Assembly: GCF_002078875.1 (NCBI RefSeq)
Contig: NC_034421.1
Span: 5,041,800 to 5,105,799 of the forward strand
Source of the DNA: Numida meleagris
Lineage: Eukaryota; Chordata; Aves; Galliformes; Numididae
Direction: 5' to 3'
Length of the DNA: 64,000 nt
Under the pieces are notes generated by a model that worked only from the letters and a program-made list of their open reading frames with translations, did not search any database and had not been told where the DNA came from. Each line of letters starts with the position of its first letter. Position 1 is the first letter of the stretch. Below are positions 1-11,869 of this stretch, one piece after another. Made by a program: the position numbers and the translations under genes.

Positions 1-1172
1 AAGAGACGTGCATCCAGCGTGAGGCTGCTCCGTTGTGGGGGTGAGGGAGGAATTTCTGCAGCATAAACAGCTTGAGAAGGCTCATTGGGTTCGGCAGGGA
101 TTCCAGGAAATGGCTCAATTGTAAAATAATACACATCTCCTTACAAGCTCTCTGTCCAAATGCCTCCTTGTGGGGTGGCATGAGTGGTTCTGTCCCCCTG
201 CCCAATGTGCAGCCCCCGGTGTCAGCTCTTGAGCACCATTTCCCAGGGTTTGGACCCAATCCACTTGCTGTGGGGCTGCAAGGAAGGCAAAGGGCTCTGT
301 GCAGCAAGCCCTGACGGTTGCAGGGGGGATGTCAAAGTGCAGAACGAACACAAGGCTCAGAGACACCGGCTTTACTCATTAACAGGGGCCAGAAAGCACT
401 GCAGCGCTGCGCATGTGGCTGGGAAGGCGAGAAGTGGCAAAGTGCTTTGTTTTCCCACTGATGTGTAAGAGAGGTGTCCCACGTGGCAGTGCCTGTGCGA
501 AACACCGGGTGATAAAGTCCAGCAGTACTCTGCGGGCTCCCAACGCAACCCTGCCATGGATTTTACTCCCGGGCAAATAAATAAGATGTGATATTAAATG
601 AAAACCACATAAAACTTATTACACAGAATAGAGTATATTGCTCATTTACTGCTAAATTACAGCCTATTCATTTCCTCCCAAGCAGGCTATTAAGCTGTGT
701 TGTATCACATGAGGAGTGTTTCGGAAGCGCTATCACCATGCAGTGGGGGGGAGGTGCGCTGGCTTGTTTTGCTTTTTTCCAGAGGTAATTACAGGGTCAC
801 ACCGATCGCTGGTATCAGTGCCTGGCCCCCGCTGAGTGACACCCGGCATGAATTCGGCCCTGGCTGTTGATTTTTCCACGTGCAGAGCTTGCCAAGGACC
901 CCATTCGTCTGCAGAGCGTTTGCTGATGTTTCCTCTCCCCAGCACTTGGCCATTATTTATTTTTCGACAATTAATGCCACACGTCTTTTTATGACAGAGA
1001 AAGGTTTTGCGTGTGCAAAAATAGTTGGGAAGCGAGAAGCCGAGGCGTGCTGTACTTCCCCTGCTGTTTTATTCCCCAGCCATGTCATTGCCATCACCAA
1101 TCATTTCTTTGGCCTCCAATTCAAGCCAGCATCTTATCCACCCCAAGCACCGTAGCAGGAGCACGTACTCAC
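1..1172 (-). other. PEMT: PEMT intron 5, partial
   Basis: Start of the intron after PEMT coding exon 5. No sequence resembling the terminal PEMT exons (HASPTG-like, or the C-terminal EE motif) is readable on the minus strand here. No repeat was recognised. Confidence 0.7.
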
Positions 1173-1284
1173 ATGAGGGACCAGCCCAGGTAGACAGCCG
1201 TGCTGCCCCAGTACATGGGGTTATCCAGGATGCTGAAGGGGAAGCAGGTCACTTTTGCCTCCATCAGGATGCCAAAGTAATCCC
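1173..1284 (-). CDS. PEMT: PEMT coding exon 5 (DYFGIL...DNPMYWGST)
   Basis: A 112-base exon with acceptor CCCTACAG|GGGATT and donor CCCTCAT|GTGAGT. Two bases complete the glycine begun in exon 4, and the exon ends with AT of a methionine codon to be finished by the next exon. It encodes residues 120-155: [17 protein letters not shown], then the highly conserved NPMYWGST and YLGWSL, almost residue for residue as in mammalian PEMT. The family needs roughly 43 further residues (last transmembrane helix and a Glu-Glu pair that contacts AdoMet). I found no matching exon between here and position 1, so the gene continues off the left edge. Confidence 0.95.
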
Positions 1285-4200
1285 CTGTAGGGTGAACAAA
1301 GGGTTTGTCATTAGGCTCTACAAAGCAGGGGGGATCACGGAGGCAGAGCAATGGCAAACAAAGGGTTTCAATGCTGGCTTTCAGGCTGAGAAAACAGCAG
1401 CAAATAGGCTGAGTGCTTATTCCATCTCCATCAGCTTTTCCGGGAAGGGCTCTCTGCCCACCAGGAAGGGTTGTGCATTTGTGCGTTGCAGTGAGGCGAC
1501 GGCAGCTACATTCCTCACCAGGACACGGCTCTCGAGGTCCCAGCTGGTTGGTTCTGCTCTTTCATTTGAAAATCGCCCCCTCTGAAGCCACTTGACAAGG
1601 AAGCGAGTGCACAGGATCAAAAACATTTGATGGGGAAATAAACCCAGTGCACGGTAATGGTGTTTTGAGATGGTACAGCTGAGACCGCTGCCACCAAATG
1701 CCCCCATTCAGTGCCACTCTTATCTCATAGTTCAGAGAATTTCTCAGAATTTCAGAAAATAGCACCTCTGCCTACAAAACGCTCAATTATCAGCATGATG
1801 ATGACGATGATAATAGGTGATTTTCATCTGTAACGAGGAAAGCTTTCAGAACTGTCAGCTTCCAACCAGCTTCCTATCAACCTCGGAGTAATCTTTCCAT
1901 GACAAGCGAGATGTGTGCAGTGTGCAGCTCACATTTTGGGGGAGCGACAGGGCTGGGATGCAGAGCTTTGGCTTCTCTTGGGCTTACAATGAGACCACGA
2001 AGGCCAGCAAGGATTTTGTTCCGTGTCCTCGGCACAAGGCACAGCGTAACCCAGCGAGCAGCCCATGGCCAGGGGTTGTGTTCCCAGCCCGTTCCCTGCC
2101 CTTGGGCAAATCTCCTCCATCCCTCCCAGTGCCATTGTGCACCGATCACAATACCGGTCTTTCTCGTAGTGCAGTGGGGGTGAGGATTAATGGATGGTGA
2201 GAAAGTGCTTGGAAATTCAGATAAAAGGCATTATGGGAGTGCAAAGTATTCAAGGTTATTATTATTACCTGGATCGTGGTGTAATTTCTTTGACCTCACG
2301 TGGTGCAAAAACATTTATTTCCAAGGATAAATAGCTCCTGCCCAATTATACAATGCTTTTGGGCTTTAACTACAGGCCACTAAGTGAGATAATTGCCTGG
2401 TATTCACAAGATATGTTCTCACAGTCGCTTGGCAATACGACTCGGAGATTGTTCTGCTAGAAAGCCCCCCCGAAGCCACAGCCCATTGCTGTGCTTTCTT
2501 CTGTGTCAAAACGTTCATTATCCCCTGCCCGCCCTCGCCTTCGGGTGGAACGCTTTGCTCCCCAAAGGGCGCTGGCACCGCGGAGGTTTGCACAAAGTGA
2601 ATGCAAGCAGCAGCGAGGACCTGCAGACCTTCTGCACTCACATAAAGCAGGTGCTTCCCAAAGCCCCCTGAGCCTGACCTGGAGCTGCTGGGTCCACCGT
2701 GACCCACTCATGGAGTCTGGGCAGGCTCGATTTGCTTGAAATCTTGGTCAGTGCTGGCAGGAGCTGTGCTTGGGTGCAGATGGATGGGTTCGGGCAGGCA
2801 GCGCAGCCCTTGGCCTTTGGGAAGTCAAGCACTCGTTACTGCCTGTGTCAGAAAATAGGGCAAATGGCTCCAAAACAAATTCCAGCCTGTGCATGGCTGG
2901 GAGAAGAGGGGAGAGAGGAGTTGCCAGGGCAAGGGGCTGCATCCAGCCACAGCAGAGAACGGGACTGGCACTGCTGGGATCTAATGGGCAGCCCTGATGC
3001 GGTCTCCTTGTCCTGCCTGCTTCAGCACTCGCTGCTTTAAGAAAACCCCAAAGGGAAAGGTCCGATGCTGTCTCAGTCCGTTTATTAAATGCTTGGGAAT
3101 CTCATGCTCTCTCAAAACTCCTCTTGAGTTCAATCGACCGAGAAGAAGCAGGATGATGTCATTACCCTCTTCTTGCTGAAGAAGCACAGCTCTTTGCCAC
3201 CCGCAGCAAGAAGTGCCAGTGCTGCCTGCGCCAGTGCAGTGCGTGCAATGGGGTGAAGAGAGCACAGTCCTGAGCCAGACAGCACCCACATGAGATCCCT
3301 GGGATCTGCAGACCCCTCGTCCCTCCTGCTGGGTCAATGGGATGAGCACAACAAGTGCCACTACAGGCCACCAGTGCCCAGCTCCTCCTTGCCCAGGGGA
3401 CAGGGCTGTGCCCCTGCTTACGCTGAGCCTGACTCACCCGTTTGCTTTCCTCCAGTGGTTCAGGCCCAGTGGGTCCTCGTGGGCAGTGAATCAGGCTTTG
3501 CGTAAGCAAGCCCGGGGCTGGCTGTGCTTCAGGAGCGCTCAACCAGCTCGAGCTGATGGGTGCTGCCCTGCCCGGCCTCCTGGACACGTCTCCATGCGCA
3601 CAGCATCGCTCCTGGGCTGTGGGTGTGTTCTGCTCCATGGCTGGAGGACAGAGATGCAACACGGGGCCAGGAGCATCGATGCTGAGAGCACACGTCCAGG
3701 ATCTGTTTCTGGCAGCAGGATCTTGGCCAACTCAACACATTTCTTTGCAACTCGACTTGAAAGCAGGAAAGCTTATTCCCTCCCTCTCTTCTTCCTGGAG
3801 ACACTGCAGGAGCTAATTGAATTTGGTTTGTAAAGCACTTGCAAAAAGCACAGCCTAAATGCAGTGTCAAAGCTGGGGCTGTGATTATTCCAGCCAGCGG
3901 GAGCTGCCCCTTTCCTCTGGTATTTATTGTTCCTGTCTCTATTTTATTTTTATGAATTCCACACATACTGGCATGTTTCTAAAGTCAACAATGCTAATAG
4001 AATTACACTCTAAATGTGAAAGCAGGCACAGTGGAAAATGCCTTTTGCCATGAAGCGGCAGATAAAAGAATCTGTCAAAGAATGTCGTGTTTATTGCAGA
4101 GGGGAAGAGCAAATGAGATTGTGCCCGAGCACGTGCCGCATGGCTCTGGGCTCAGCACAAGGCTGCTGGATGGCTCTGACTTCATCCTCCTCTTCTCCCT

Positions 4201-4602
4201 CCTCCTCCCACCACACAGTGGCGGTGCTGGTGCTGACCTGCTCACGAGGTCTGCCCTTGGACTGCTTTTCTGCAGGACGTTTGATCTCTGAGATAATTAG
4301 CTGGTTTCTAACATTCAGTCTTGGAGCAGAAGGTGATCGGACTCGCTGTAGAAAATCACTGCACGATCACCTCCGTGCAAAGTGACGGCACGGCTATGTC
4401 ATGCTTTGGTATCACAAAGCCAAGACCAAACCTAACAGCATCCCAAAGACAAGGAAGAGGAAATTCACAGGGAGTTCTGCCCTACCAAACTCATAGAATC
4501 ACAGAATATCCCGAGCTGGGAGGGACCCATATGGATGATCGAGTCCAGCTCTGGGAGGATTCAATGACCATTCTGGTTCAGCTGCTCAATTTTTGTGCTT
4601 AC
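1285..4602 (-). other. PEMT: PEMT intron 4
   Basis: A 3.3 kb intron between exons 4 and 5, with GT donor at 4602-4601 and AG acceptor at 1286-1285. Apart from a short CR1 end close to the donor and a small GATGATGAC-type run near 1795, I see nothing notable. ORFs on both strands here look like chance. Confidence 0.85.
4491..4552 (-). mobile_element. CR1 LINE 3'-end fragment
   Basis: The plus strand begins TCATAGAATCACAGAAT and continues with CTGGGAGGGACCCAT and GATCGAGTCCAGCTC, the reverse complement of a CR1 3' terminus. The element is therefore on the minus strand, the same sense as PEMT. It is about 60 bases, severely 5'-truncated as most avian CR1 copies are, and lies about 50 bases inside intron 4 from the exon 4 donor. 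Confidence 0.8.
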
Positions 4603-4748
4603 CTAGGAAGGTCCCGGTGAATCCCAGTGCTAAGAAGCTGGAGATGACAAACAAGGTCCCTACAGCCATGATGGCCAAGCCTGAGTAATAGGCCCAGTGG
4701 CTGTCCAAGCCCTCCAGCTTCGGCTGGCTCTTCATGGCTTCTGTGAAG
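4603..4748 (-). CDS. PEMT: PEMT coding exon 4 (AdoMet-binding span)
   Basis: A 146-base exon with acceptor CTCTCCGACAG|C and donor CTTCCTAG|GTAAGC. Its first base completes the exon 3 cysteine and its last G begins a glycine codon. It encodes short-form residues 71 to 118, from FTEAMKSQPKLEGLD through a long hydrophobic span to LGFTGTFL. Human PEMT binds AdoMet partly through a GXG motif at residues 98-100 (Gly-Leu-Gly). Here the aligned residues are Ala98-Val99-Gly100, coded by GCT GTA GGG on the minus strand (positions 4666-4658). Gly100 is kept but Gly98 is replaced. SSFxALGFxGTFLG, just after it, is otherwise well conserved. Confidence 0.95.
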
Positions 4749-7700
4749 CTGTCGGAGAGACAACAAGGGCTGTTATAGCAGCGACTCATTGCTATCATCA
4801 CCCTCTGGGAGACACGGAGCTTTGGGAGAAGATGCTGCAGGGGGGGCACTTCTCAGGGTCTCTTTTTCCATCCAGACCTACTCCAGCTCCCGATGGCAGA
4901 AGCCAAAAAGTCTGGTGAGCAGCCAGGGCTTGACCTGGAGAAGTTATTTTTACTTGCAACCCTTGGTTTCTCCTGGAAATATCAACCCCACTGCACCGCA
5001 ATATCTAAAGATGCCCTTGCACGTAAATGCTGGAGGCTGCAGAACCTCGGCACAGGACCAGGAGGGCTGGGAGCAGTCTGCCGGGTTATCTCGTGCTCCC
5101 ACCCCCATTCCTCTCCTCCACCAAAATATTTTGCAGCCTTCATGCGTTCGCCGCGTGCCCAGAGTGATTCATGGCTGCAGGCTGACAGGCAGGGGGAGGA
5201 TTCGAACAGCGAAAGGAAAACACGAGATACACAGATTTTGGAGTGTGAGCACTGCTTCTCATCGAGGCATTTCAGGTCTGACCTTGCCAGTACACATTTG
5301 TGAGTGTAATAATTGTGACCCCTGTCTTGGGCCACCTGAACTTTGCCTGGGAGCGGGGCTTGGCCTCTCGCACAGCTCCAGTACCAGTGCATGCCCACAA
5401 ACAGGATAACGCCGTGATTAAGAACTGCCCATTAATAACAGTGAGATAACAGACCCGCAGAGCTGTGTGCAGGGTTTCTCCACATGTGTCTGACACACGA
5501 GGTAGGAAACTTGGAGCTTTTTTTTTTTTTTAAATGAGCACCCTGGAGGCTGAAATTCAAGTGGAATAACAGCTCTCCTGCCTCTGGCCATCGCTGCCTG
5601 CCGGGCACAGCTTTTCCTCCTCGTGCTCCTGGGTCTTCACGTGGAAAGAGCCCAGCGGTGTCCCTGGCTGCTCCACCACCCTGCAGGCAGGGCTGCCAAC
5701 TGCTCTGACGTTATCTGCAGCATTTGGGATGTGGTTTTTTTTTTCAAGTCCAGCTCTCCGAATCCGACAAATCCCTCGTTTTTCTTTGCTGCCTCAACTG
5801 AAGCTGAGAGCCCTACCAGAGATGTGGCTGCAAGCACACCTTGCGAAGGCTCAGAAGGCAGATGGGAGGCACACACACGGAGCAAAGCCAAGGATGATTC
5901 TTCATCCTCATGCTTTAGAGACCTGGACGATATTTTTTGTTTTCCTTGGAGCTCTTTCCTATAAGATATGCTGCTCTTCGGGAGTTTTTAAGCCCCATAG
6001 TAAGATGCTTTATCTTCACTTTGGATTGGAGCAAAGCAGCGAAGCATAGAATAAATATCATGTGCTTGGGAGAGAGCAGGAAGGAGCCTGTGAGCATTGC
6101 TGCAGCGCCCAGCACATCTCCCTCTGCTCACCAGCTTCAGTTTCGTTCAGCTTAGAATCAGTGCTGATGGAAACGTGCCATCCTGGCTGCAGTGTGAAGC
6201 AGCAGCAGCCTCACACCCCTTTTCATGACACCCCTGGTATTTATTACTAAATGACATAAGTGTCCGCTATGACGAAGCCCAAACCTGCATCCCTGCTGCC
6301 AGCGCAGCCTGGCTTTGCGTGGAAAGCGATGGCTCAGAGGCTGCTTTTGGTTCAGGATGAGCAGGAGTCATGCCACTGTGCATCTCTGAGTCTTCCCTAT
6401 GCTCATGACCCAGCTTGGCTTTGGAGTACAAGAATAACAAAGGTGGCTCCAGGAGCACAAACGGGATGACCACAGATCAGCTTTGCAACCAACATGTGAC
6501 GGGGGTTTCTTATGGCAAAGCCATCTCCCCTGCTTCAGATGATCCCATTCCCCCTTTTTTTGGCTGCACTAACTGCCCTCATCAGCATGTTCCACTTAGT
6601 CCCCTGCTGTTCAGCTTACAGCTAGAGAGGGAGGTGTTTGCATGCAGATAATGGACTGCCTTTCCCTCGAGTGATGCTTTATATCTTCCTAAACACACAC
6701 TCTATTTGCATTAAACATGATGCACACTGGAGTTTTCAGGATTGGTAAATAAACCTTTTAAGCATTTATGATGCCGGGCCATGACAAGCAGCATGGAGCT
6801 GTCAGAGACGGCAATTATTCTGGCATCTGTGACTGCTCCTGGGTGGCAGGGGAGCGTGGCGGCTCTGAGGCTCACCCTCCTGGCACAGGAGGACAAGGCA
6901 GAAGCTGTCTCCTTTCATGTCATGCAGCCGTTCCCTTTGCCATGTGCCTCCGAGTCACGTTCATCCCAGCATTTATTTCTGGCTACACCGCATGGCAGCG
7001 TCCCGGCTCGGCGCCCAAGAGGACCCCAATTAGAGCCACGCTTTGTCCCAGTACCTGGAAATGCTTTGTGCGCCGAGCGGAGCGATTGCCATGGTGAGGA
7101 GCTCCCCTCTCACAGGGCAGAGATGGATGGGCTGTGACCTACTTCGATCACATCCCTGCCTGCTGGCTCAAAGATGCCCGTGTCTGGGGGGGCTCTGGAA
7201 AGTGCACCCAGTTTTGAGGAGTGGAAATAGGGGAAATGATGCTTCCTCCAACATCTCCCCATGGGTACCTGCCAGCTTTCCAGTGTCAGTGGCCCAGCTG
7301 TAAAAGCCAAATCCACCAAAGCGGCAGATTTGGCCAATTCCCAAGGGCTGCAAACAGCCCATGGCCACCATGGCTGTGCACGTTGGCTGGCTTTGTACCA
7401 GGGAGCCAAGGCAACAGGCACTGTTTGGCCCACCCTTCCCAAAACAGAGAGGAGTGCGCTCAGACACTCATTTGTTGCTATGCAGGCGGTGCTGCTTTGT
7501 GGGAATAAAGTACATGAACTGGAAAAACACCCACAAAATGGCCCTGCGGTGCGGGGACGTGGACGTCACGCAGGTGGAAGTGGTTTTAACCCGTGGTGTG
7601 TTGGGCACCAGGGCACGGGAAACGTGCTGTGGGCACTGGAGGCACCGGTCAAGTCTGTAGAAACAGGCGTTCATTTAGTTAGGAGGTGATTGCAAAACCA

Positions 7701-10700
7701 GAGGGCTTACCATGCAGCCTAAATATGTCCCAAAAAGCCACACGGAGCATGAAGCAAGCCTGGAAGTGCTGTACAGAGAAAGAAGCTCCAGGCCTCCCTC
7801 AAAATGTGGCCCACAGTGACCACATTTTGTAATCCCTTTCCAATAAAGGAGGGCAAAGACTTCATCAAGCAAACTGGGTCGCTGCCGTGATGCTCCCTTT
7901 AATGATCCCAAAAATCAGCCTGGAAACTGGGCAAGTGCAATTGGGGCAGAACTGGGCCAGGGGCTGGAGGCAGCAGGAAGCAGCAGAGGTGCGGGACGTC
8001 CCTGTGCTGGAGGCTTTGTTCCTCGTGGCAATAGCAGGCAACGGGGGTGAGACCATCCAGTGGAGCCCAGCAGCAAACAGTGCCGCATGCACACTGCAAC
8101 AAAAGACCTTGTTCATTAAAGAAACGAATGCTGAAATCATCCTGCCGGTAGCACCAGCAATTGTCAGCCTGGTCATCATCCTCACAGCTTCTTTTGCCAG
8201 TAATGACTTTGCTTTTCTCCCAGCACCACTGTCAGTTATTTAGGTCACGCTGTTTAGCAGCAGCTTCTCCCCCTGCCCGGCAGTGGCACCTGGGGGTGCT
8301 TTGGGCCACCTGGGGCTTTTCCTGGACGTGGTCGGAGGGGACTTTGGCTCCTTTAGGCTCATTTCTCATCAGAGTGTGGTCATTTCTGCACAAAACACCC
8401 TGTTGATGCCATTTACACCACCTCTGTTTTGACTCAAGAGCCAGGAAGTACACAGTGCTAAGCATAAAGCAGAGAAGCACTAGCAGGGAATGGCATACAG
8501 CCCCTTCCCAGGCAAAGGCCCATCTCAGGGTGGATTCTTTCTCTTGAGCAGACAGAGCATGGTGCCAAAGGCACTGCCCTTGCTCAGCCTCCATGGAGCT
8601 TGCTTGGACCAGAGGCATCACAACACCAGGTTCCCTGAGAGCTCTGCTCTGCATCTGCAACATCCCCCATGTGTGGGTGTTGACTTACAGCTCAGACAAA
8701 TGCCCCAAGACTCGGAGAACTGGAAGTCCATAAGCTCCCCATGTATAAAATCACCTACACGTGTTTGCTCTGAGCCAGGGAGCTTGCAAAAGCATTCAAA
8801 GGGGAGCACGGGACAGCTCCAAGGCAGCACCAGTGGCTTTTTGCAGAGTCAGTGCAGTGTCAACAAGGTGGCTAGTGCAGGAGAGAGTGACACTGAATGG
8901 AAATTTGGAGGACCATAAAGGTTGTCACAACCTATGTCAAACAGCTAACAGTCATAAACCTCTGGGGTAATGAACAGTGCAGATAAATGGTTCAAAAGTT
9001 CAGGAGGTGTTTTTGCTGATAAGGGCCTTGCTGATGGAAATTCCTTGCTTCTTGCAGAAAGAACATGATTGTAGTGAAATTCGTCATCGCACCAAAGCAA
9101 TTAAAGAAGCTTGTCTTGTGCCGTTGACTAAGCAGGTCCTTGCTGGTCACAGGTCATTCTGGATTATTTCTCAGAAACACGCCAAAGCTGATAATGAAGT
9201 TCAGAACTGGGAATCACCTACTTGCTTAATAAGCACAGGATACCCCTCTTCTTCCAACCGAGGTATCCATTTGGAGGCAAATTTGAGACTGTCATGGTGC
9301 CAAAGTGGGGACAGGACTGAGGAGGGGACCCCCACATGGAGCATGGGGGAAAAGCAGCCATGTGGCCCTGCAGTGGGGGCTTCCAGCTGGGATGCCAACC
9401 TGGAGCCCCTACCCATCAAAAACACCCTCAAAGCACACAGAGAGGAGTTTCAAAGGCTGTGTTGGAACACTGGGGATGCAGCGCAGCGGGCAGGCGGAGC
9501 TGGGCATGGAGGCAGTGAGCTGCCCCACTGCATTTCAGGGCATTTCCAGCAGCTACAGCTCCAGTACTCATCCTGAAATCATCCCATTGCTCCCAGTGGC
9601 AAGGACTTGCCTCGCTTGAATAACATGAAGTACAGTGTTGGGACAGGTCAGCCTCTTTGTCTCTCCCAGCCATGCCGTGTCAGCACCACACGGTGACCCC
9701 TGAGCTCAGGAGGACCACTGGGAGCTGAGGCTGCCCCTCCTTCAGCTGTGTTTTTAATTAAAGGCTGGGCACAAAGCTTTGCATTTCTTCCCAGACAACA
9801 AGCGGCTATGTCATCTGTGCAAGAGATTGCTGAGACATACTCCAGCAAAATCCAAGCATACAATGTCACTGAGACATGAGCAGAACACACACATGCCCTC
9901 TGCAGTGCCTGAATTCAATTATGTCCACATTCACTGTGGGCTTCCTTATGGCTTCAGCAATAAGCAGTAGCTGTGACAAATGCAGAAGGGCAAGGGCAGC
10001 TCTCGGTGTCACTTCCAGGAAGGCAAAGCTCTTAAATACATGTGCAAATTCCAACCTGAGATCTCTGTGCCTGGGAAATTACCTGAAGTACTAAACAACC
10101 CATTAGCTCTGACCCTGGCATAATTGAATCTGGAAATTTAGTAGAGTCTGTCTCTTCTAACAGCGTCGAAGATAAAGCCTATCAGATCGCAGATAAATTG
10201 CTGGCATTGAGGAAATCTTCTGCAGTAAACCTCTTTGCTGCACTTAGAACGTCAAAAGACGTATTCCCATGGTGTACAGTGCATCAGTCATACAACACTA
10301 TTAGCTAGCACAGGTAGTATTTAAGCAGATCGCAGATAAGAGTTTAAAGAGACTGCTCGCTAAGTGCACAGATAATCCCGCTCTTCTGCACAGGAAACTG
10401 CGGCTTCTTAAAAACAGGTTTAATTTTGTTTATGGTTTCCATGAGAAAATTAAAAGATTCTGCTGTTACATATGATCCACACCAGGCAAATAGCCTTCCT
10501 GCCACCTGGACTGCACACAGGGCAGGGAAAACTACCTCAAAAGAGAGCAACAAGTTTTCTTGTAAACCTGTGGCATTTGATGGCTGTTGATGCTGATGAT
10601 TTGCTCTCCTGAACATAGCCACCCCATTTCATCCCTCTGCTTGCCAGCAGGATTCCAAATCCTGGAATACATCTGGCTGAAGGTATCAACCAGCAGCACG

Positions 10701-10812
10701 TAAAGCTGATAGACAAGCTGGATACAGCTCTGCAGAGCAGACGTCCCTCATCACCCTGACCTGGAGATGCATTTCTTTGCATTTATGCATAGCAGTAGAG
10801 TGAGCTCCTTAC
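4749..10812 (-). other. PEMT: PEMT intron 3
   Basis: A 6.1 kb intron, donor GTAAGG at 10812 and acceptor AG at 4750-4749. It contains a T14 run at 5518-5531 and otherwise unique sequence without recognisable genes or interspersed repeats. Confidence 0.85.
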
Positions 10813-10928
10813 CAGTGGCTGCGCACGCAGTTGAGCAGCAGGATAACTGTGCCCAGGCAGTAGCAGGCAGTGTGTGGAGAGCCGAAGCCTCGGCTGAGTG
10901 CCCGCGTTTTGTGCTCCCATCTTGCTAC
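10813..10928 (-). CDS. PEMT: PEMT coding exon 3 (ARWEHKTR motif, second membrane span)
   Basis: A 116-base exon with acceptor CTCTCCAG|GTAGCA and donor CACTG|GTAAGG. It enters in phase 0 and leaves two bases of a cysteine codon that exon 4 completes. It encodes short-form residues 32-70: [18 protein letters not shown], identical to human over ARWEHKTR, followed by a hydrophobic span ([16 protein letters not shown]) and RSHC. In the human enzyme this span crosses the ER membrane. The exon is isolated by a 19.7 kb intron 2 and a 6.1 kb intron 3; it was recognised by similarity, phase and splice sites together. Confidence 0.95.
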
Positions 10929-11699
10929 CTGGAGAGATACAACAGAGAACAGAAGGGGTGGTTGGAGGTGCATGGCCCCACTGCTGCTCAGAGAGCACCG
11001 TCCCCATGGCTTTATGTGAGAAGCAATCAGGGACCACTGATCTGATGTGGCTTAAATGGAGCCTGGGAGGAAAGCCCCGTTCTAACCATGCCAACATCTC
11101 CCTGTCCACCATACAAGCCAGCAGCACTGAGCACTGGCTCTCAGAAAGCCCCCTTCACATCAACCTTGGGGTACCCCTGGCTTGTATAACAGGCACCCAG
11201 CACAGCTGAGAGCACTGCCAAGACTGTCCCAGAGCCATTGAAACCAGCAGGCTCCTGACATTGCTCTCCTGGAAGGAAGAAGGAAAACAGATCCCGGAGC
11301 AGGCGATGGACACCCTGGTCTGGTTTTCCAGGCACTGTGATTTACATCCACTTGTGGGAACACATCTGGCAGGGATAATTCCTCCCAACCCACTTCCAGA
11401 AGATCTCCATGTTTTACAGAGAAGCAGAAGCTGATGGCCCCCTGCCCAAAATGAGGTGCCCCTTGCACCCCGAGATGCTGCTGCATGGAGGTGGCTGGAA
11501 CTGCTCCCCAAAACTGCATCCACCCAAGACACCACAACCACGATCTTCACCCCCAAGCAGATCAAAGTCTTTACATGACTAACTTTTCTGCCTTTCTGTA
11601 TCGCTCAAAGTGCTGTAGGTATATTTATTGCCTCTTCTAGGTTTCATTTTCAGGTCCTGTACTGCGGCTCTCCTCCTCCCAGAGAAGATGTAGGTACCC

Positions 11700-11869
11700 C
11701 ATTCCTGGAGGTGCCCTGTCTCTGAAGGTGCCCAAGGCCAGGCTGGATGGGGACCCTGGGCAGCCTGATCTAGTGGCTGGAACCCTGTCCACAGCTGGGG
11801 TCTTGGAACTAGGTGGTCTTTAAGGTCTCTTCCAACCTAAGCCATTCTATAAACCTGTGATTCTATGGT
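11700..11869 (+). mobile_element. CR1 LINE 3'-end fragment
   Basis: It contains GGTGCCCAAGGCCAGGCTGG, GGGCAGCCTGATCTAG and TCTCTTCCAACCTAAGCCAT, and ends GTGATTCTATGG: the end of the CR1 reverse-transcriptase ORF plus its 3' UTR. It is about 170 bases, plus strand, opposite to PEMT, in intron 2. The left boundary is approximate. Confidence 0.85.

Noticed and set aside
5190..5215. GATTCGAAC resembling a tRNA T-loop
   Set aside because: No matching acceptor stem, anticodon arm or A box at the right spacing.
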